Shown here piece after piece: positions 30,408 to 38,058 of a DNA stretch of 64,000 nucleotides (position 1 is its first letter; the number at the start of each line of letters is the position of its first letter). The stretch comes from Bacillota bacterium. GTDB taxonomy: Bacteria; Bacillota; Clostridia; Acetivibrionales; DTU013. Under the pieces are notes generated by a model. That model made no database searches and had not been told where the DNA came from. It saw only the letters and a list, made by a program, of their open reading frames with translations. The stretch is taken from NCBI GenBank assembly GCA_023426125.1, contig JAFABI010000052.1:1-64000 (forward strand), in the 5' to 3' direction. A program made the position numbers and the translations under genes.

Positions 30408-31385
30408 TTATTTATATTTAATGTTACGGCATTTGCATTCATTAACTAAAAACTCTTTTATACACAACCTATCATAGATTTCATCCCTAAAGTCAAGGAA
30501 TTTGGGCGTTTTACCGTATGCTACTTTTTTCTTAAATGAGTTTAATTCTTTTGTATTTATCGCACCATCTGTATAAAGTTTTTCCAGATGTTCCACATCT
30601 AAAGGATGTGCTATTTCCAGATGCCTTAAAGTATTGTAAACAATATCGGCGATCTTGCATCCCGTAGTAGTATAACCGCTCAACTTAGAAGAGTCGGGAG
30701 TCTTCCAGCCTACTTCCCTGCAAATAACATCTTTTATATCTCTGGTGTTATATTCCAAATACACAAATGGGAAAAGTAAAGTAATTTCCCTTGGTAAAGT
30801 GAACGTTTCTGAAATAAAAAGTTTATAGTCTTCATAGACATTATAATTTTTAGTTCTTTTAATTTTCTCCTTTGTAGAAGAAATATAAGCTCTATAAAAC
30901 TTTTCTGCCAAATTGTTGGCATCTTCTCTACCCTTTTCTATCAAAAAGATCTGTGCTGGGTCAAGGCCGGTAACTACAAATGGTATATCATTTAATGATG
31001 CATATTTCAGGGCACAGGCAGCAAACAAATAGTTACATGCCGTACAAATATAATTTTTGCCCTCATTATTCTTAAAAACATCATTATCCTTTATCAATGA
31101 TTCGAATAATAACTTAAAATTATTACTTTCAGAAATTATCTCATGCGGTACCTGCAATCTGTCTGTTATCTCTTTTGTTTGCTTCCACATCCAATCAAAC
31201 TCATACCCATTATCAATGGTTACAGCTATCACTTTCTTTTTGTATACTTCCTTGAGCAGAAACAACAGATATGTGCTATCCTTACCGCCGCTGAACAAAA
31301 CACAGCAGTCATATTGCCCTGAAGGTTTTGAGTCAAGAATTTTTTCTAAATACGGATTTTTGTTGATCAAATCATGTATCTCCAT
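30408..31385 (-). CDS. PP-loop ATP pyrophosphatase (adenine nucleotide alpha-hydrolase-like)
   Basis: About 325 aa. The PP-loop signature FSGGKDS lies at residues 31-37, and a CxxC pair (Cys114, Cys117) follows in ICTACN. The family adenylates a carbonyl and then adds sulfur or nitrogen (TtcA, N-acetyl-sugar amidotransferases, QueC, the closthioamide thionation enzyme). The chemistry here is not readable from sequence alone; thioamidation or amidation of a carrier-bound substrate is inferred from the overlap with the ACP gene upstream. The start is uncertain: in-frame ATGs at 31412, 31394, 31391 and 31385 all lack a good ribosome binding site. I chose the last, which still overlaps the ACP end by 14 bases. 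A cluster of Cys and His residues at the C-terminus (NECKCRN) may bind metal. Confidence 0.8.
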   Translation of the reverse strand: MEIHDLINKNPYLEKILDSKPSGQYDCCVLFSGGKDSTYLLFLLKEVYKKKVIAVTIDNGYEFDWMWKQTKEITDRLQVPHEIISESNNFKLLFESLIKDNDVFKNNEGKNYICTACNYLFAACALKYASLNDIPFVVTGLDPAQIFLIEKGREDANNLAEKFYRAYISSTKEKIKRTKNYNVYEDYKLFISETFTLPREITLLFPFVYLEYNTRDIKDVICREVGWKTPDSSKLSGYTTTGCKIADIVYNTLRHLEIAHPLDVEHLEKLYTDGAINTKELNSFKKKVAYGKTPKFLDFRDEIYDRLCIKEFLVNECKCRNIKYK

Positions 31386-31638
31386 TATCATCATTTTTCT
31401 TGCTTTCAACATATTCAGTCAAACTTTTGAGATTCCCAAATAATTGTATATTTAATTTCTCATCATCAAATTGAAATCCATATTCTCTCTCTATGGCAAT
31501 AGCCAGTCTTATAAAGCTTATGGAATTCAGCCCTGTTCTCTCCAGCCTATCCTCACTATCCAGCTGGTCTATGATTAATTGATCTACCAATACTTCCTTT
31601 ATCAACGTTATTATATTTGCTTCAGTATCTTGAACCAT
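31372..31638 (-). CDS. free-standing acyl carrier protein
   Basis: 88 aa, the usual ACP length, acidic, with the phosphopantetheine serine (Ser39) in the motif GLNSIS. The Asn before the serine is a variant of the common Asp and is shared with the other two free ACPs in this window, suggesting a common ancestry separate from the modular carriers. It should carry an acyl or aminoacyl intermediate between discrete enzymes. A strong AAGGAGG lies 10 bases before ATG 31638. The 3' end overlaps the PP-loop ATPase gene, which is the best clue to its partner; the type II thioesterase is just upstream. Confidence 0.92.
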   Translation of the reverse strand: MVQDTEANIITLIKEVLVDQLIIDQLDSEDRLERTGLNSISFIRLAIAIEREYGFQFDDEKLNIQLFGNLKSLTEYVESKKNDDNGDT

Positions 31639-31648
31639 ATGTAAGAAC

Positions 31649-31655
31649 CTCCTTA
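31649..31655 (-). promoter_or_regulatory. strong ribosome binding site for the ACP gene
   Basis: The minus strand reads AAGGAGG, 10 bases ahead of ATG 31638. It is one of the strongest Shine-Dalgarno matches in the window and fits a carrier protein that must be abundant. Confidence 0.7.
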
Positions 31656-31708
31656 TTTGACTTATTATTGCACTTAGTTTAGCAGTAATTATTTGAAGTC
31701 ATATGCAT

Positions 31709-32431
31709 TTACACTAATAAATTGTTGATTACTCTACAGACTTCCTTATAGTTTGTGTTTATAAAAAAATGGTTCCCTACGAACACATAAAGGCTGAAAT
31801 TTCTTTCCGTATATTGATTCCATTTGCTTACGTCGATTTCATCCGTCTTCTCATCTTCCTTTCCAATAAAAGCAGTAATATCACAATTGACTGATATTTT
31901 TTCTACAATATTTGCCTTATATGATTCGTAAATCCTGTAATCACTTTTAAGTATGGGAAGGAATGTTTTTACCAGGTCATCATTTTCTAAAAACTCAAGA
32001 GACATTCCTCCAAGTTTTATTATCTCATTTAAAAAATCCTGATCTGATAAATCGCATATACTCTCTTCCATATTTTTCAACTGAGGAGGACAAACACCCG
32101 AAACAAAAAGATATCTGATATTGTTATACCGGCTCCTTTCTAATCTGACTGCTGCATCAAGGGCCAGAAGTCCCCCCAGACTATGCCCTAAAATTGCATA
32201 TTCAGTACCGTTAATTTGATGTAGAATTGATTGGAAAACATCCTCTGAAAGTTGCTCAAAATTGTTGCATAGCTCCTCTTTCATTCTTCTGCCCCTACCT
32301 GGGAGTTCTATAGGTATCAAGTCGATAAAGCGATCAAGGTAATCTCTGAATTTAAAGAATATTGATGCGTTGCCTCCGGCATAAGGAATGCAGAAAAGCT
32401 TGATTTTACCATTACTTTTTTCATTATTCAT
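31709..32431 (-). CDS. type II thioesterase (editing)
   Basis: About 240 aa alpha/beta hydrolase of the GrsT/SrfA-D family. It shows the typical N-terminal KLFCIPYAGGNAS, the ELPGRG motif, the nucleophile elbow GHSLGG (Ser84) and a C-terminal GNHFF with the catalytic histidine. Such enzymes hydrolyse stalled or mis-primed acyl groups from carrier domains in the cytoplasm. I start it at ATG 32431, which has AAAGGGTGG at good distance, rather than at the in-frame GTG at 32443 that lies inside this site. It lies in the same run of genes as the BtrH-like protein and ACP. A role in releasing the final product is less likely than editing but cannot be excluded, since no integrated thioesterase is visible here. 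Confidence 0.92.
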   Translation of the reverse strand: MNNEKSNGKIKLFCIPYAGGNASIFFKFRDYLDRFIDLIPIELPGRGRRMKEELCNNFEQLSEDVFQSILHQINGTEYAILGHSLGGLLALDAAVRLERSRYNNIRYLFVSGVCPPQLKNMEESICDLSDQDFLNEIIKLGGMSLEFLENDDLVKTFLPILKSDYRIYESYKANIVEKISVNCDITAFIGKEDEKTDEIDVSKWNQYTERNFSLYVFVGNHFFINTNYKEVCRVINNLLV

Positions 32432-32482
32432 TATTCTGACCACCCTTTGCGAAGTGTTTGTGTTTTTTTAATTTCCCGGAAA

Positions 32483-33460
32483 TCAACCAGCGCATTGAAT
32501 TTGATTTATTATTGAAGAAACAGTTTCTTCTTCATAATCCGCAATATCATGAATCATTTTTGCAATTTTGTTTAAGAATGAAGTATCAAACCCTCTAAAG
32601 GAGTACTTGATAAATGCATTTTTGACATTCATCCAGTTATCGCTGATCTTATTAAAACATTCAGCATAAGTACTTAATTTATCATTCCGTATGCTTAAAT
32701 CTCCAAGAAATTTTGCAAACCCTTTTCTCGCTGAAGAAACAGAGATGATACTATGAAGCAAAATAGCCATTACTTCAAATGTAACGGCTTCATCTTTCCC
32801 GTAACCAATCAATTCTTTTTTAATATCCATGTTTTCTAAATCCTTTGAAAAATCACGCATATTATCAAAATCGTTTTTCCCATCTACACATCTTAATGAA
32901 TTTTTTATGGAATAAATTAAAATTTTTTCAGGGTTTATATTTTTATTTCCATCAAAAATCTCAAATGTAATAATCGCATTACATAGCTCATAAAAAACCT
33001 TTTGTTCCAAACTATTTATTTCCTTGCTTAAGTATGGGTCGACACATACAAATTGATCAGCATTTTCTCCAATTATAAGAATATGGTGTATTGTATGGTG
33101 CTTATGATAGGTGGGGCTCCAAGGCAAACAATAAGTATCCGTAACTATTCCAACTGGTTTATTTTTCTCCAGTTCATTCCGTATGGAATGATGTGTAGCG
33201 TTGTTGTCTCTTCTGTCATGTATCTGAGGCCTTATCCCTATGTAATTAAAAACCGCATCTTGCAATAATAAGTTATGCTTATCCCAAGGTCCTATTCTCA
33301 AAAGCAAGTGAGTATCCCCACTTTTGTTATATCCAAAAGCGCAGGAGTTGTAAAAAATTAAGTTGTAGTTTTTCTTGTAATGATATGCAATACAGGCAAT
33401 AATATCTGAAGAACAACTGCAACACTCGTCATGAAACGGTTTAATATCAAATACATTCAC
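32483..33460 (-). CDS. BtrH-like (papain-fold) cysteine acyltransferase
   Basis: 325 aa. The N-terminal half resembles the BtrH N-terminal domain family (butirosin: acyl transfer from ACP to an amine). A cysteine-rich start FHDECCSCSS offers the nucleophile (Cys13, 14 or 16), HHTIHHILIIG supplies the histidine (His125 or His126) and CVDPYLS the aspartate (Asp141): a Cys-His-Asp order as in papain-like enzymes. The C-terminal ~150 residues are helical and unassigned. No signal peptide, so cytoplasmic. Inferred role: moving a carrier-bound acyl or aryl-amide unit onto an amine or another carrier. It starts 5 bases after the DAHP synthase stop, with GAGGTAAAGAG as ribosome binding site. The C-terminal domain of the large PKS at 41045-47137 looks related in design. 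Confidence 0.78.
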   Translation of the reverse strand: MNVFDIKPFHDECCSCSSDIIACIAYHYKKNYNLIFYNSCAFGYNKSGDTHLLLRIGPWDKHNLLLQDAVFNYIGIRPQIHDRRDNNATHHSIRNELEKNKPVGIVTDTYCLPWSPTYHKHHTIHHILIIGENADQFVCVDPYLSKEINSLEQKVFYELCNAIITFEIFDGNKNINPEKILIYSIKNSLRCVDGKNDFDNMRDFSKDLENMDIKKELIGYGKDEAVTFEVMAILLHSIISVSSARKGFAKFLGDLSIRNDKLSTYAECFNKISDNWMNVKNAFIKYSFRGFDTSFLNKIAKMIHDIADYEEETVSSIINQIQCAG

Positions 33461-33465
33461 ACTCT

Positions 33466-34533
33466 TTACCTCAACAATTTAAGCATTAGGACACTCTTAT
33501 TAATTGCTCTTAAGAAATTCTCAAATTCATCAATATTTAACTGCTGTTTACTATCTGAAAGCGCAATATCCGGATTCGGATGAACTTCAAGCATAACGCC
33601 GTCCGCTCCTGCAGCTAAAATTGATTTTGCTATGGGAGTTACAATATCTTTTCTACCTAATGAATGGCTTAAATCAACAATAATCGGTAAATCGGTTTCA
33701 TTTTTTATTATGGGTATACAAGAAATATCAAGCGTATTCCTGGTTTTGGTTTCAAAAGTTCGTATACCGCGTTCACATAATATAATGTTTCTATTCCCTT
33801 GAATAGCCATGTATTCCGCTGCCAACATAAATTCATTTAAAGTTGCGCTCATTCCCCTCTTTAGAATAACAGGATGATTTGTCTTACCCACCTCTTTTAA
33901 TAGCTCATAGTTTTGCATGTTTCTGGTACCAATCTGTAATATGTCGGTATATGAAATTACTCGCTCAACGTCACGAGTATCCACAACCTCGGTTACAGAA
34001 ATTAAATCATACCTTTTGCTCACTTGATAAAGTATTTTTAATGCTTCTTCTTTTAATCCCTGAAAATCATACGGCGATGTCCTTGGTTTATAAGCGCCTC
34101 CACGTATGAATCTGACATTATTTTTCATTAATGATCTGGCGACTATATCCAGGCATTCAATACTCTCAATGGCACATGGCCCCGCTACCACTACGGGTAA
34201 ATCTTTCGGAACATTAAACATTTCATGTATTTTATTGAATTTAATATTGGCTTTGCCGCTCACTAACAGTTTTTTACCATTATCTGTACCTATATAGCCT
34301 GGAATGGAATCTAAAATTTTCAAAAATATTTCTTTCACCAGTTTATTGTTTATCTCATCATCATTTGAATTTATTATCTTCTGGAGCATTTCTTTTATCA
34401 AATATTTTTCGTGGCAATCGGTTTCATTTGCAGTAATATATTGACTTAATAGTAAATACTGTTTGTTAATCAGATTCATAATCTCCAAATTATTGGAGTG
34501 TATTTCATGATATAATATATTTAGTTCATCCAT
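33466..34533 (-). CDS. 3-deoxy-7-phosphoheptulonate (DAHP) synthase, probably aminoDAHP synthase, with degenerate chorismate mutase domain
   Basis: 355 aa. Residues ~105-350 are a type I-beta DAHP synthase closely following Bacillus AroA: GPCAIES, RGGAYKPRTSPYDFQG, LCERGIRTFE, DLSHSLGR and EVHPNPDIALSD are all present, so phosphoenolpyruvate and metal sites look intact. The first ~95 residues align with the AroQ chorismate mutase domain, but the conserved Arg in INER is replaced (INKQ) and the later RER segment is lost, so mutase activity and its feedback role are probably gone. Placed with AHBA synthase, ROK kinase, dehydroquinase and phosphatase genes, it most likely makes aminoDAHP for 3-amino-5-hydroxybenzoate. 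A housekeeping DAHP synthase is less likely. AAGGAG precedes ATG 34533. Confidence 0.88.
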   Translation of the reverse strand: MDELNILYHEIHSNNLEIMNLINKQYLLLSQYITANETDCHEKYLIKEMLQKIINSNDDEINNKLVKEIFLKILDSIPGYIGTDNGKKLLVSGKANIKFNKIHEMFNVPKDLPVVVAGPCAIESIECLDIVARSLMKNNVRFIRGGAYKPRTSPYDFQGLKEEALKILYQVSKRYDLISVTEVVDTRDVERVISYTDILQIGTRNMQNYELLKEVGKTNHPVILKRGMSATLNEFMLAAEYMAIQGNRNIILCERGIRTFETKTRNTLDISCIPIIKNETDLPIIVDLSHSLGRKDIVTPIAKSILAAGADGVMLEVHPNPDIALSDSKQQLNIDEFENFLRAINKSVLMLKLLR

Positions 34534-34542
34534 CGTTTCTCC

Positions 34543-34917
34543 TTAAATTCCGGTATTCTGCTTATAGTATTTAATCAACTTATCAAGGATATCGACCCTC
34601 TGCTTCAATAGCCCAATTTCCTGCACCAATGTCTTAATTTTATTCGCATTTCTTGAAAGTGAGATTGTAAGAGTAAAAACTTTAATAGAAAGGAAAAGGA
34701 TAATAAGAAGTAATAGAGTATTTATTTCCTCTTTTATATCCAATACGCATGATACAAATTTTAACACTGAAGGGAAAATTGAGAGGAATATCAGAATTAA
34801 GCCTGCCGTTATCCAGGTCATGGCATATCTCAATTCAATCTTACCGATCCTCACCATATTTAAGACAAGAGTAAATAACAACACAGAAGATATAATTGAA
34901 ATTATCTGAAGAAACAT
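34543..34917 (-). CDS. DUF2304 family membrane protein
   Basis: 124 aa with three predicted membrane helices: about 2-21, 33-54 and 64-86, followed by a C-terminal basic coiled-coil-like tail. The LRYAMTWITAG segment after the first helix is typical of DUF2304 proteins. This family is usually encoded next to polyprenyl-phosphate-sugar GT2 synthases, exactly as here, where the GT2 gene ends 11 bases upstream. It probably anchors or assists the glycosyltransferase at the membrane; its biochemical role is not known. The ribosome binding site before ATG 34917 is weak. Confidence 0.8.
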   Translation of the reverse strand: MFLQIISIISSVLLFTLVLNMVRIGKIELRYAMTWITAGLILIFLSIFPSVLKFVSCVLDIKEEINTLLLLIILFLSIKVFTLTISLSRNANKIKTLVQEIGLLKQRVDILDKLIKYYKQNTGI

Positions 34918-34928
34918 ATTCGTTTATA

Positions 34929-35621
34929 CTACACCCTCCTTGAAAGTAAAGTAATAATTATAGCAAGGCTTACCTTTATCATATAATATATGGATCTATA
35001 AATCGTAATGGACGACTTGCCGCTTTCTCTTATACTCATAGTCACAGGGACTTCATTTATTATTAAATTATTTCTCAGCAGCGCTACGTTTGTTTCCGGT
35101 TCCGGGTAATCCTGTGGATAGAATTTTGTAAAAAATTCAATAGCCTTACGGTCACACGCTCTAAACCCTGATGTTGGATCAGTTACCAGTTGCTTGCATA
35201 CAATTTTAATAAGTCCGGACAAAAACTTAATTCCAGTTCGACGTATAATAGTTGACTGAAACCCCTCTTTTTTGATAAAACGTGATCCTATGCATAAATT
35301 ACTGCCATTTACCACTCTTCCTACAAGCATATCAATATATTGTGGTTTATGCTGTCCATCTCCATCAACCTGCACAGCTATATCATAGTTATTATAAAAA
35401 GCATATTTGTAGCCACACTGTACTGCTCCGCCTATACCAAGATTGATAGGCAAATCTATGAAATCAATATCATATTTTCTACAAATTTCAGCTGTCTCGT
35501 CAGATGAACAATCGTTAATTACCACAATATCGTATTGCACACATAATTGTCGTATTTCGGTCAAAAGCTTCAGTAGGTTTTTTCCTTCATTAAAAGCCGG
35601 TATAATAACAATAACTTTCAT
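34929..35621 (-). CDS. GT2 family glycosyltransferase (polyprenyl-phosphate sugar synthase-like)
   Basis: 230 aa, GT-A fold of the DPM1/DolP-mannose-synthase type. The start IIPAFNEGKNL, NDCSSDET, NLGIGGAVQCG and the DGDGQHKP nucleotide-sugar/metal motif are clear; FRACDRKA follows near 160. A hydrophobic C-terminus (about 210-227) may associate with the membrane. It should transfer a sugar from a nucleotide donor to a polyprenyl phosphate on the inner face. This would feed the PMT-like membrane glycosyltransferases at 58734-62476, which use such lipid donors. It and its DUF2304 partner interrupt the AHBA gene set. AGAGGAA precedes ATG 35621. The sugar identity cannot be read from the sequence. 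Confidence 0.87.
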   Translation of the reverse strand: MKVIVIIPAFNEGKNLLKLLTEIRQLCVQYDIVVINDCSSDETAEICRKYDIDFIDLPINLGIGGAVQCGYKYAFYNNYDIAVQVDGDGQHKPQYIDMLVGRVVNGSNLCIGSRFIKKEGFQSTIIRRTGIKFLSGLIKIVCKQLVTDPTSGFRACDRKAIEFFTKFYPQDYPEPETNVALLRNNLIINEVPVTMSIRESGKSSITIYRSIYYMIKVSLAIIITLLSRRV

Positions 35622-35674
35622 AAATTCCTCTTCACAAACAATTTAAGGCAAAATAGCATGATTTTAATCTGTTA

Positions 35675-36328
35675 TTATCTAGCCATACTACTTCCTATCA
35701 GTTCTCTAATAGCAGCAGAAAGCTCTTCTACCGTATTAACTATCCTATCAGGAGATTCCCGCTCGAGGATTTCCTTGGCTATCCCCCCCCAACTGACTGC
35801 TATAACTCTTACTCCTGTATTTATTGCACAAAGAATATCATTCTTCGCATCACCGACCATAACTGCATTATCCGGCCCAATTCCTAATTTTTCAATTGCA
35901 AGTATCAAGCTATCCGGGTATGGCTTTGGCTTGCTTACATCATCAGAGCACACAACCGCCTCAAAATATTCATTTAGCATTAATTTGTCAAGTATCTCCA
36001 ATGTTCTTTTTCTGTCCTTACCTGTACATAGAGCACAGTTGTATCCATCATCGGTAAGTTGCTTTAAAAGATCTCTCATTCCATTATAAATATTAATAGA
36101 CTCTATTTTTTCACTGCTGAATTTTCTATAATGTTCAACCATAGCTAAAGGAAGTTTCATCTTTAAAAAAATATTTCCAAGACTGTCTCCGTTATGGCTT
36201 AAAAATTCGTCGAAAGGAGGTCTTCCTTCACCAACAACGAGTTTATAACTTTCCACAAGCGCCTGCCTTTGATTATCAATGGAATCAATAATAACGCCAT
36301 CAAAATCAAAAATAATTCCTTTTTTCAT
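35675..36328 (-). CDS. HAD-superfamily phosphatase (RifM-like, AHBA gene set)
   Basis: About 217 aa. HAD motifs in order: DFDGVIIDS (nucleophile Asp8 and Asp10 from the chosen start), the CTGKDRKR region, a lysine in the SKPKPYPD motif, and VGDAKNDILCA for the magnesium site. It resembles phosphoglycolate phosphatase-type enzymes and the RifM phosphatase of ansamycin clusters, which acts in aminosugar phosphate supply for 3-amino-5-hydroxybenzoate. I prefer the ATG at 36328 (AGCAGG upstream, directly before the HAD core); an upstream ATG at 36376 would add 16 residues and overlap the AHBA synthase gene by 8 bases. Assignment to the AHBA pathway is by neighbourhood. Confidence 0.85.
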   Translation of the reverse strand: MKKGIIFDFDGVIIDSIDNQRQALVESYKLVVGEGRPPFDEFLSHNGDSLGNIFLKMKLPLAMVEHYRKFSSEKIESINIYNGMRDLLKQLTDDGYNCALCTGKDRKRTLEILDKLMLNEYFEAVVCSDDVSKPKPYPDSLILAIEKLGIGPDNAVMVGDAKNDILCAINTGVRVIAVSWGGIAKEILERESPDRIVNTVEELSAAIRELIGSSMAR

Positions 36329-36368
36329 CAATATACCTGCTTTACTTTCATAATCGAATTTCTTAACA

Positions 36369-37565
36369 TTAAGCATTTTGTATTTTACTTACTGCGCCTG
36401 CAATTTCATTTAAATCCTCAATGTCTCCAAGAAGTGTAAAATGGGGTAGCCATACGACATTATCGGCAATTCTTCTTGCGTTCGACAAGTCAGCTTCATG
36501 TGATCTGGGATATTCCTTTATACGGTTGCCGAAATCATTTTCTTTAAAAAATATTGTATCCGATATAACAGGATATGCAATGTATGCTGGTATTCCTTCA
36601 GCTATAAGGCAATCAACAAATTCCTGCCTGGATAACCCTCCGAAATAGTCAGGGTTATAATAAAACATATACATATAATGCGGATTTAATGTAACGCCTG
36701 GATTTCTTCCTTGAGGTAATATTCCGGGAATATCGGCAAAAAGCTTATCCAGAATTCTGGAATTTTCTTCTCTTTTTTTATTCATATTGTCGAGCCTTTC
36801 AAGCTGGGCTATGAGAACTGCTGCTTGAAATTCATTCATGCGATAGTTGGAGCCAAGCATCATATGGGCATATAACCGGTCACCTTTAGGTCTTCCTACG
36901 CCATGAGCCAGATATGCTTTATCATACAATTGTTTATCATTGGTAACAATCGCTCCACCTTCTCCACAGGTCATTAATTTGCCGTTCTGAAAGCTGAAAG
37001 TGGACATATCTCCAAAGGTTCCCATCCTTCTGTTTTTCCATTCGGCGCCATGGGCATGTGCAGCATCCTCAATAACTTTTATTTCATACCTCTTTGCAAT
37101 TTCACAAATTGAATCCATATCGCACGGATGCCCTGCCATATGTACAGGAATAACTGCTTTAGTCCTTGGGGTAATGGCTTTTTCAAATGCTTCCGGCTGT
37201 ATGCAGAATGTCACAGGGTCAACTTCGGCCAATACCGGTGTTGCATTGCAATATATAACTGCTGTGGCGGTTGAAATAAAAGTAAATGCAGGAACAATAA
37301 CTTCATCTCCCGGCCCTGTTCCCAAAGTATATAATGAAAGCTCAATAGCATGAGTCCCATTGGTAACACCCAGGCAATATTTTACGTTATGAATTTCTGC
37401 AAATCTTTTTTCAAACTCTTCAGCCATGTTTCCACTGTTTCTCCACCATTTTCTACTATTAACCACCTCTGTAAGTAATTCAAGCTCTCTTTCATTGGAA
37501 AATGGCCATTCCGGAAACGGTTTGGATTTATAAGCCTTTCCTCCCCTTATTGCTAATTCGCACAT
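36369..37565 (-). CDS. 3-amino-5-hydroxybenzoate (AHBA) synthase, RifK-like
   Basis: 398-aa PLP enzyme of the DegT/DnrJ/EryC1 fold. The match to RifK is strong by motif: FPEWPFSN, KWWRNSG, VTNGTHAIEL, GPGDEVIVPAFTFIS, TPRTKAVIPVHMAG, IEDAAHAHGA and SFQNGKLMTCGEGG, with Lys196 as the PLP lysine and Asp167 for the pyridine nitrogen. RifK aromatises 5-amino-5-deoxy-3-dehydroshikimate to AHBA and also, with RifL, transaminates UDP-3-keto-glucose. AHBA is the starter of ansamycins and mitomycin, nearly always in actinobacteria, so its presence in this AT-rich locus is notable. The gene starts 1 base after the dehydroquinase stop, with GGGAGG as ribosome binding site. Confidence 0.93.
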   Translation of the reverse strand: MCELAIRGGKAYKSKPFPEWPFSNERELELLTEVVNSRKWWRNSGNMAEEFEKRFAEIHNVKYCLGVTNGTHAIELSLYTLGTGPGDEVIVPAFTFISTATAVIYCNATPVLAEVDPVTFCIQPEAFEKAITPRTKAVIPVHMAGHPCDMDSICEIAKRYEIKVIEDAAHAHGAEWKNRRMGTFGDMSTFSFQNGKLMTCGEGGAIVTNDKQLYDKAYLAHGVGRPKGDRLYAHMMLGSNYRMNEFQAAVLIAQLERLDNMNKKREENSRILDKLFADIPGILPQGRNPGVTLNPHYMYMFYYNPDYFGGLSRQEFVDCLIAEGIPAYIAYPVISDTIFFKENDFGNRIKEYPRSHEADLSNARRIADNVVWLPHFTLLGDIEDLNEIAGAVSKIQNA

Positions 37566-37566
37566 A

Positions 37567-38058
37567 TCATTTTCCTCCCTGTCTAGTAATAAAATCTTTG
37601 ATGGCTCTTAGGCCCAGGTCATAAACAAAGCCTTTAAATCCGATAATTTGGCCGATTGCTTTGCTGGTGAATATTGACTTTGAATGCCACCCGCCTCTTG
37701 ACATAATATTGGAAAGGTGCACCTCTATAAATGGAATATCAATAGAGGTAAGTGCATCAAGTATTGCATATCCCGTCTTGGTATAAGCAGCAGGATTTAT
37801 TACAATTCCATCAATATTTCTTAAATTTACCTGGAGAAAATCAACTATACATCCCTCATGATTTGATTGGAAGAAAACCACTTTTACATTTAATACAACT
37901 GCCAGTTCCTTTAATCGCAGTTCAATGATCTCCCATGTTTCTTCGCCGTAAATGTCAGTCTCTCTGATGCCTAAAATATTAATATTTGGTCCATTGACTA
38001 CGGCAATGGTTAAGCTCTCACCGGATTTTATTTTAATCACTTTCCTTTTCGATAACAT
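37567..38058 (-). CDS. type II 3-dehydroquinate dehydratase (RifJ-like, aminoDHQ dehydratase)
   Basis: 163 aa, the usual size. Signature motifs of the AroQ type II family: NGPNINILGIRE, IYGEETW with the catalytic Tyr, FQSNHEG, NPAAYTKTGYA, and FIEVHLSNI with the catalytic His. In this context the likely substrate is 5-deoxy-5-amino-3-dehydroquinate, giving aminodehydroshikimate for AHBA synthase, which follows 1 base later. The annotated ATG 38058 overlaps the ROK kinase end by 22 bases and lacks a good ribosome binding site; the GTG at 38040 is a possible alternative start. A housekeeping shikimate role is less likely but not excluded. Confidence 0.9.
   Translation of the reverse strand: MLSKRKVIKIKSGESLTIAVVNGPNINILGIRETDIYGEETWEIIELRLKELAVVLNVKVVFFQSNHEGCIVDFLQVNLRNIDGIVINPAAYTKTGYAILDALTSIDIPFIEVHLSNIMSRGGWHSKSIFTSKAIGQIIGFKGFVYDLGLRAIKDFITRQGGK

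Noticed and set aside
36840..37500. Ordinary sugar aminotransferase instead of AHBA synthase
   Set aside because: Too many RifK-specific motifs are present (FPEWP, KWWR, DAAHAHGA, QNGKLMT) and the surrounding kinase, dehydroquinase, phosphatase and DAHP synthase genes match the AHBA set.
37567..38058. Housekeeping shikimate-pathway dehydroquinase
   Set aside because: The enzyme family fits, but overlap with the ROK kinase gene and contact with the AHBA synthase gene make a dedicated aminodehydroquinate role more likely.
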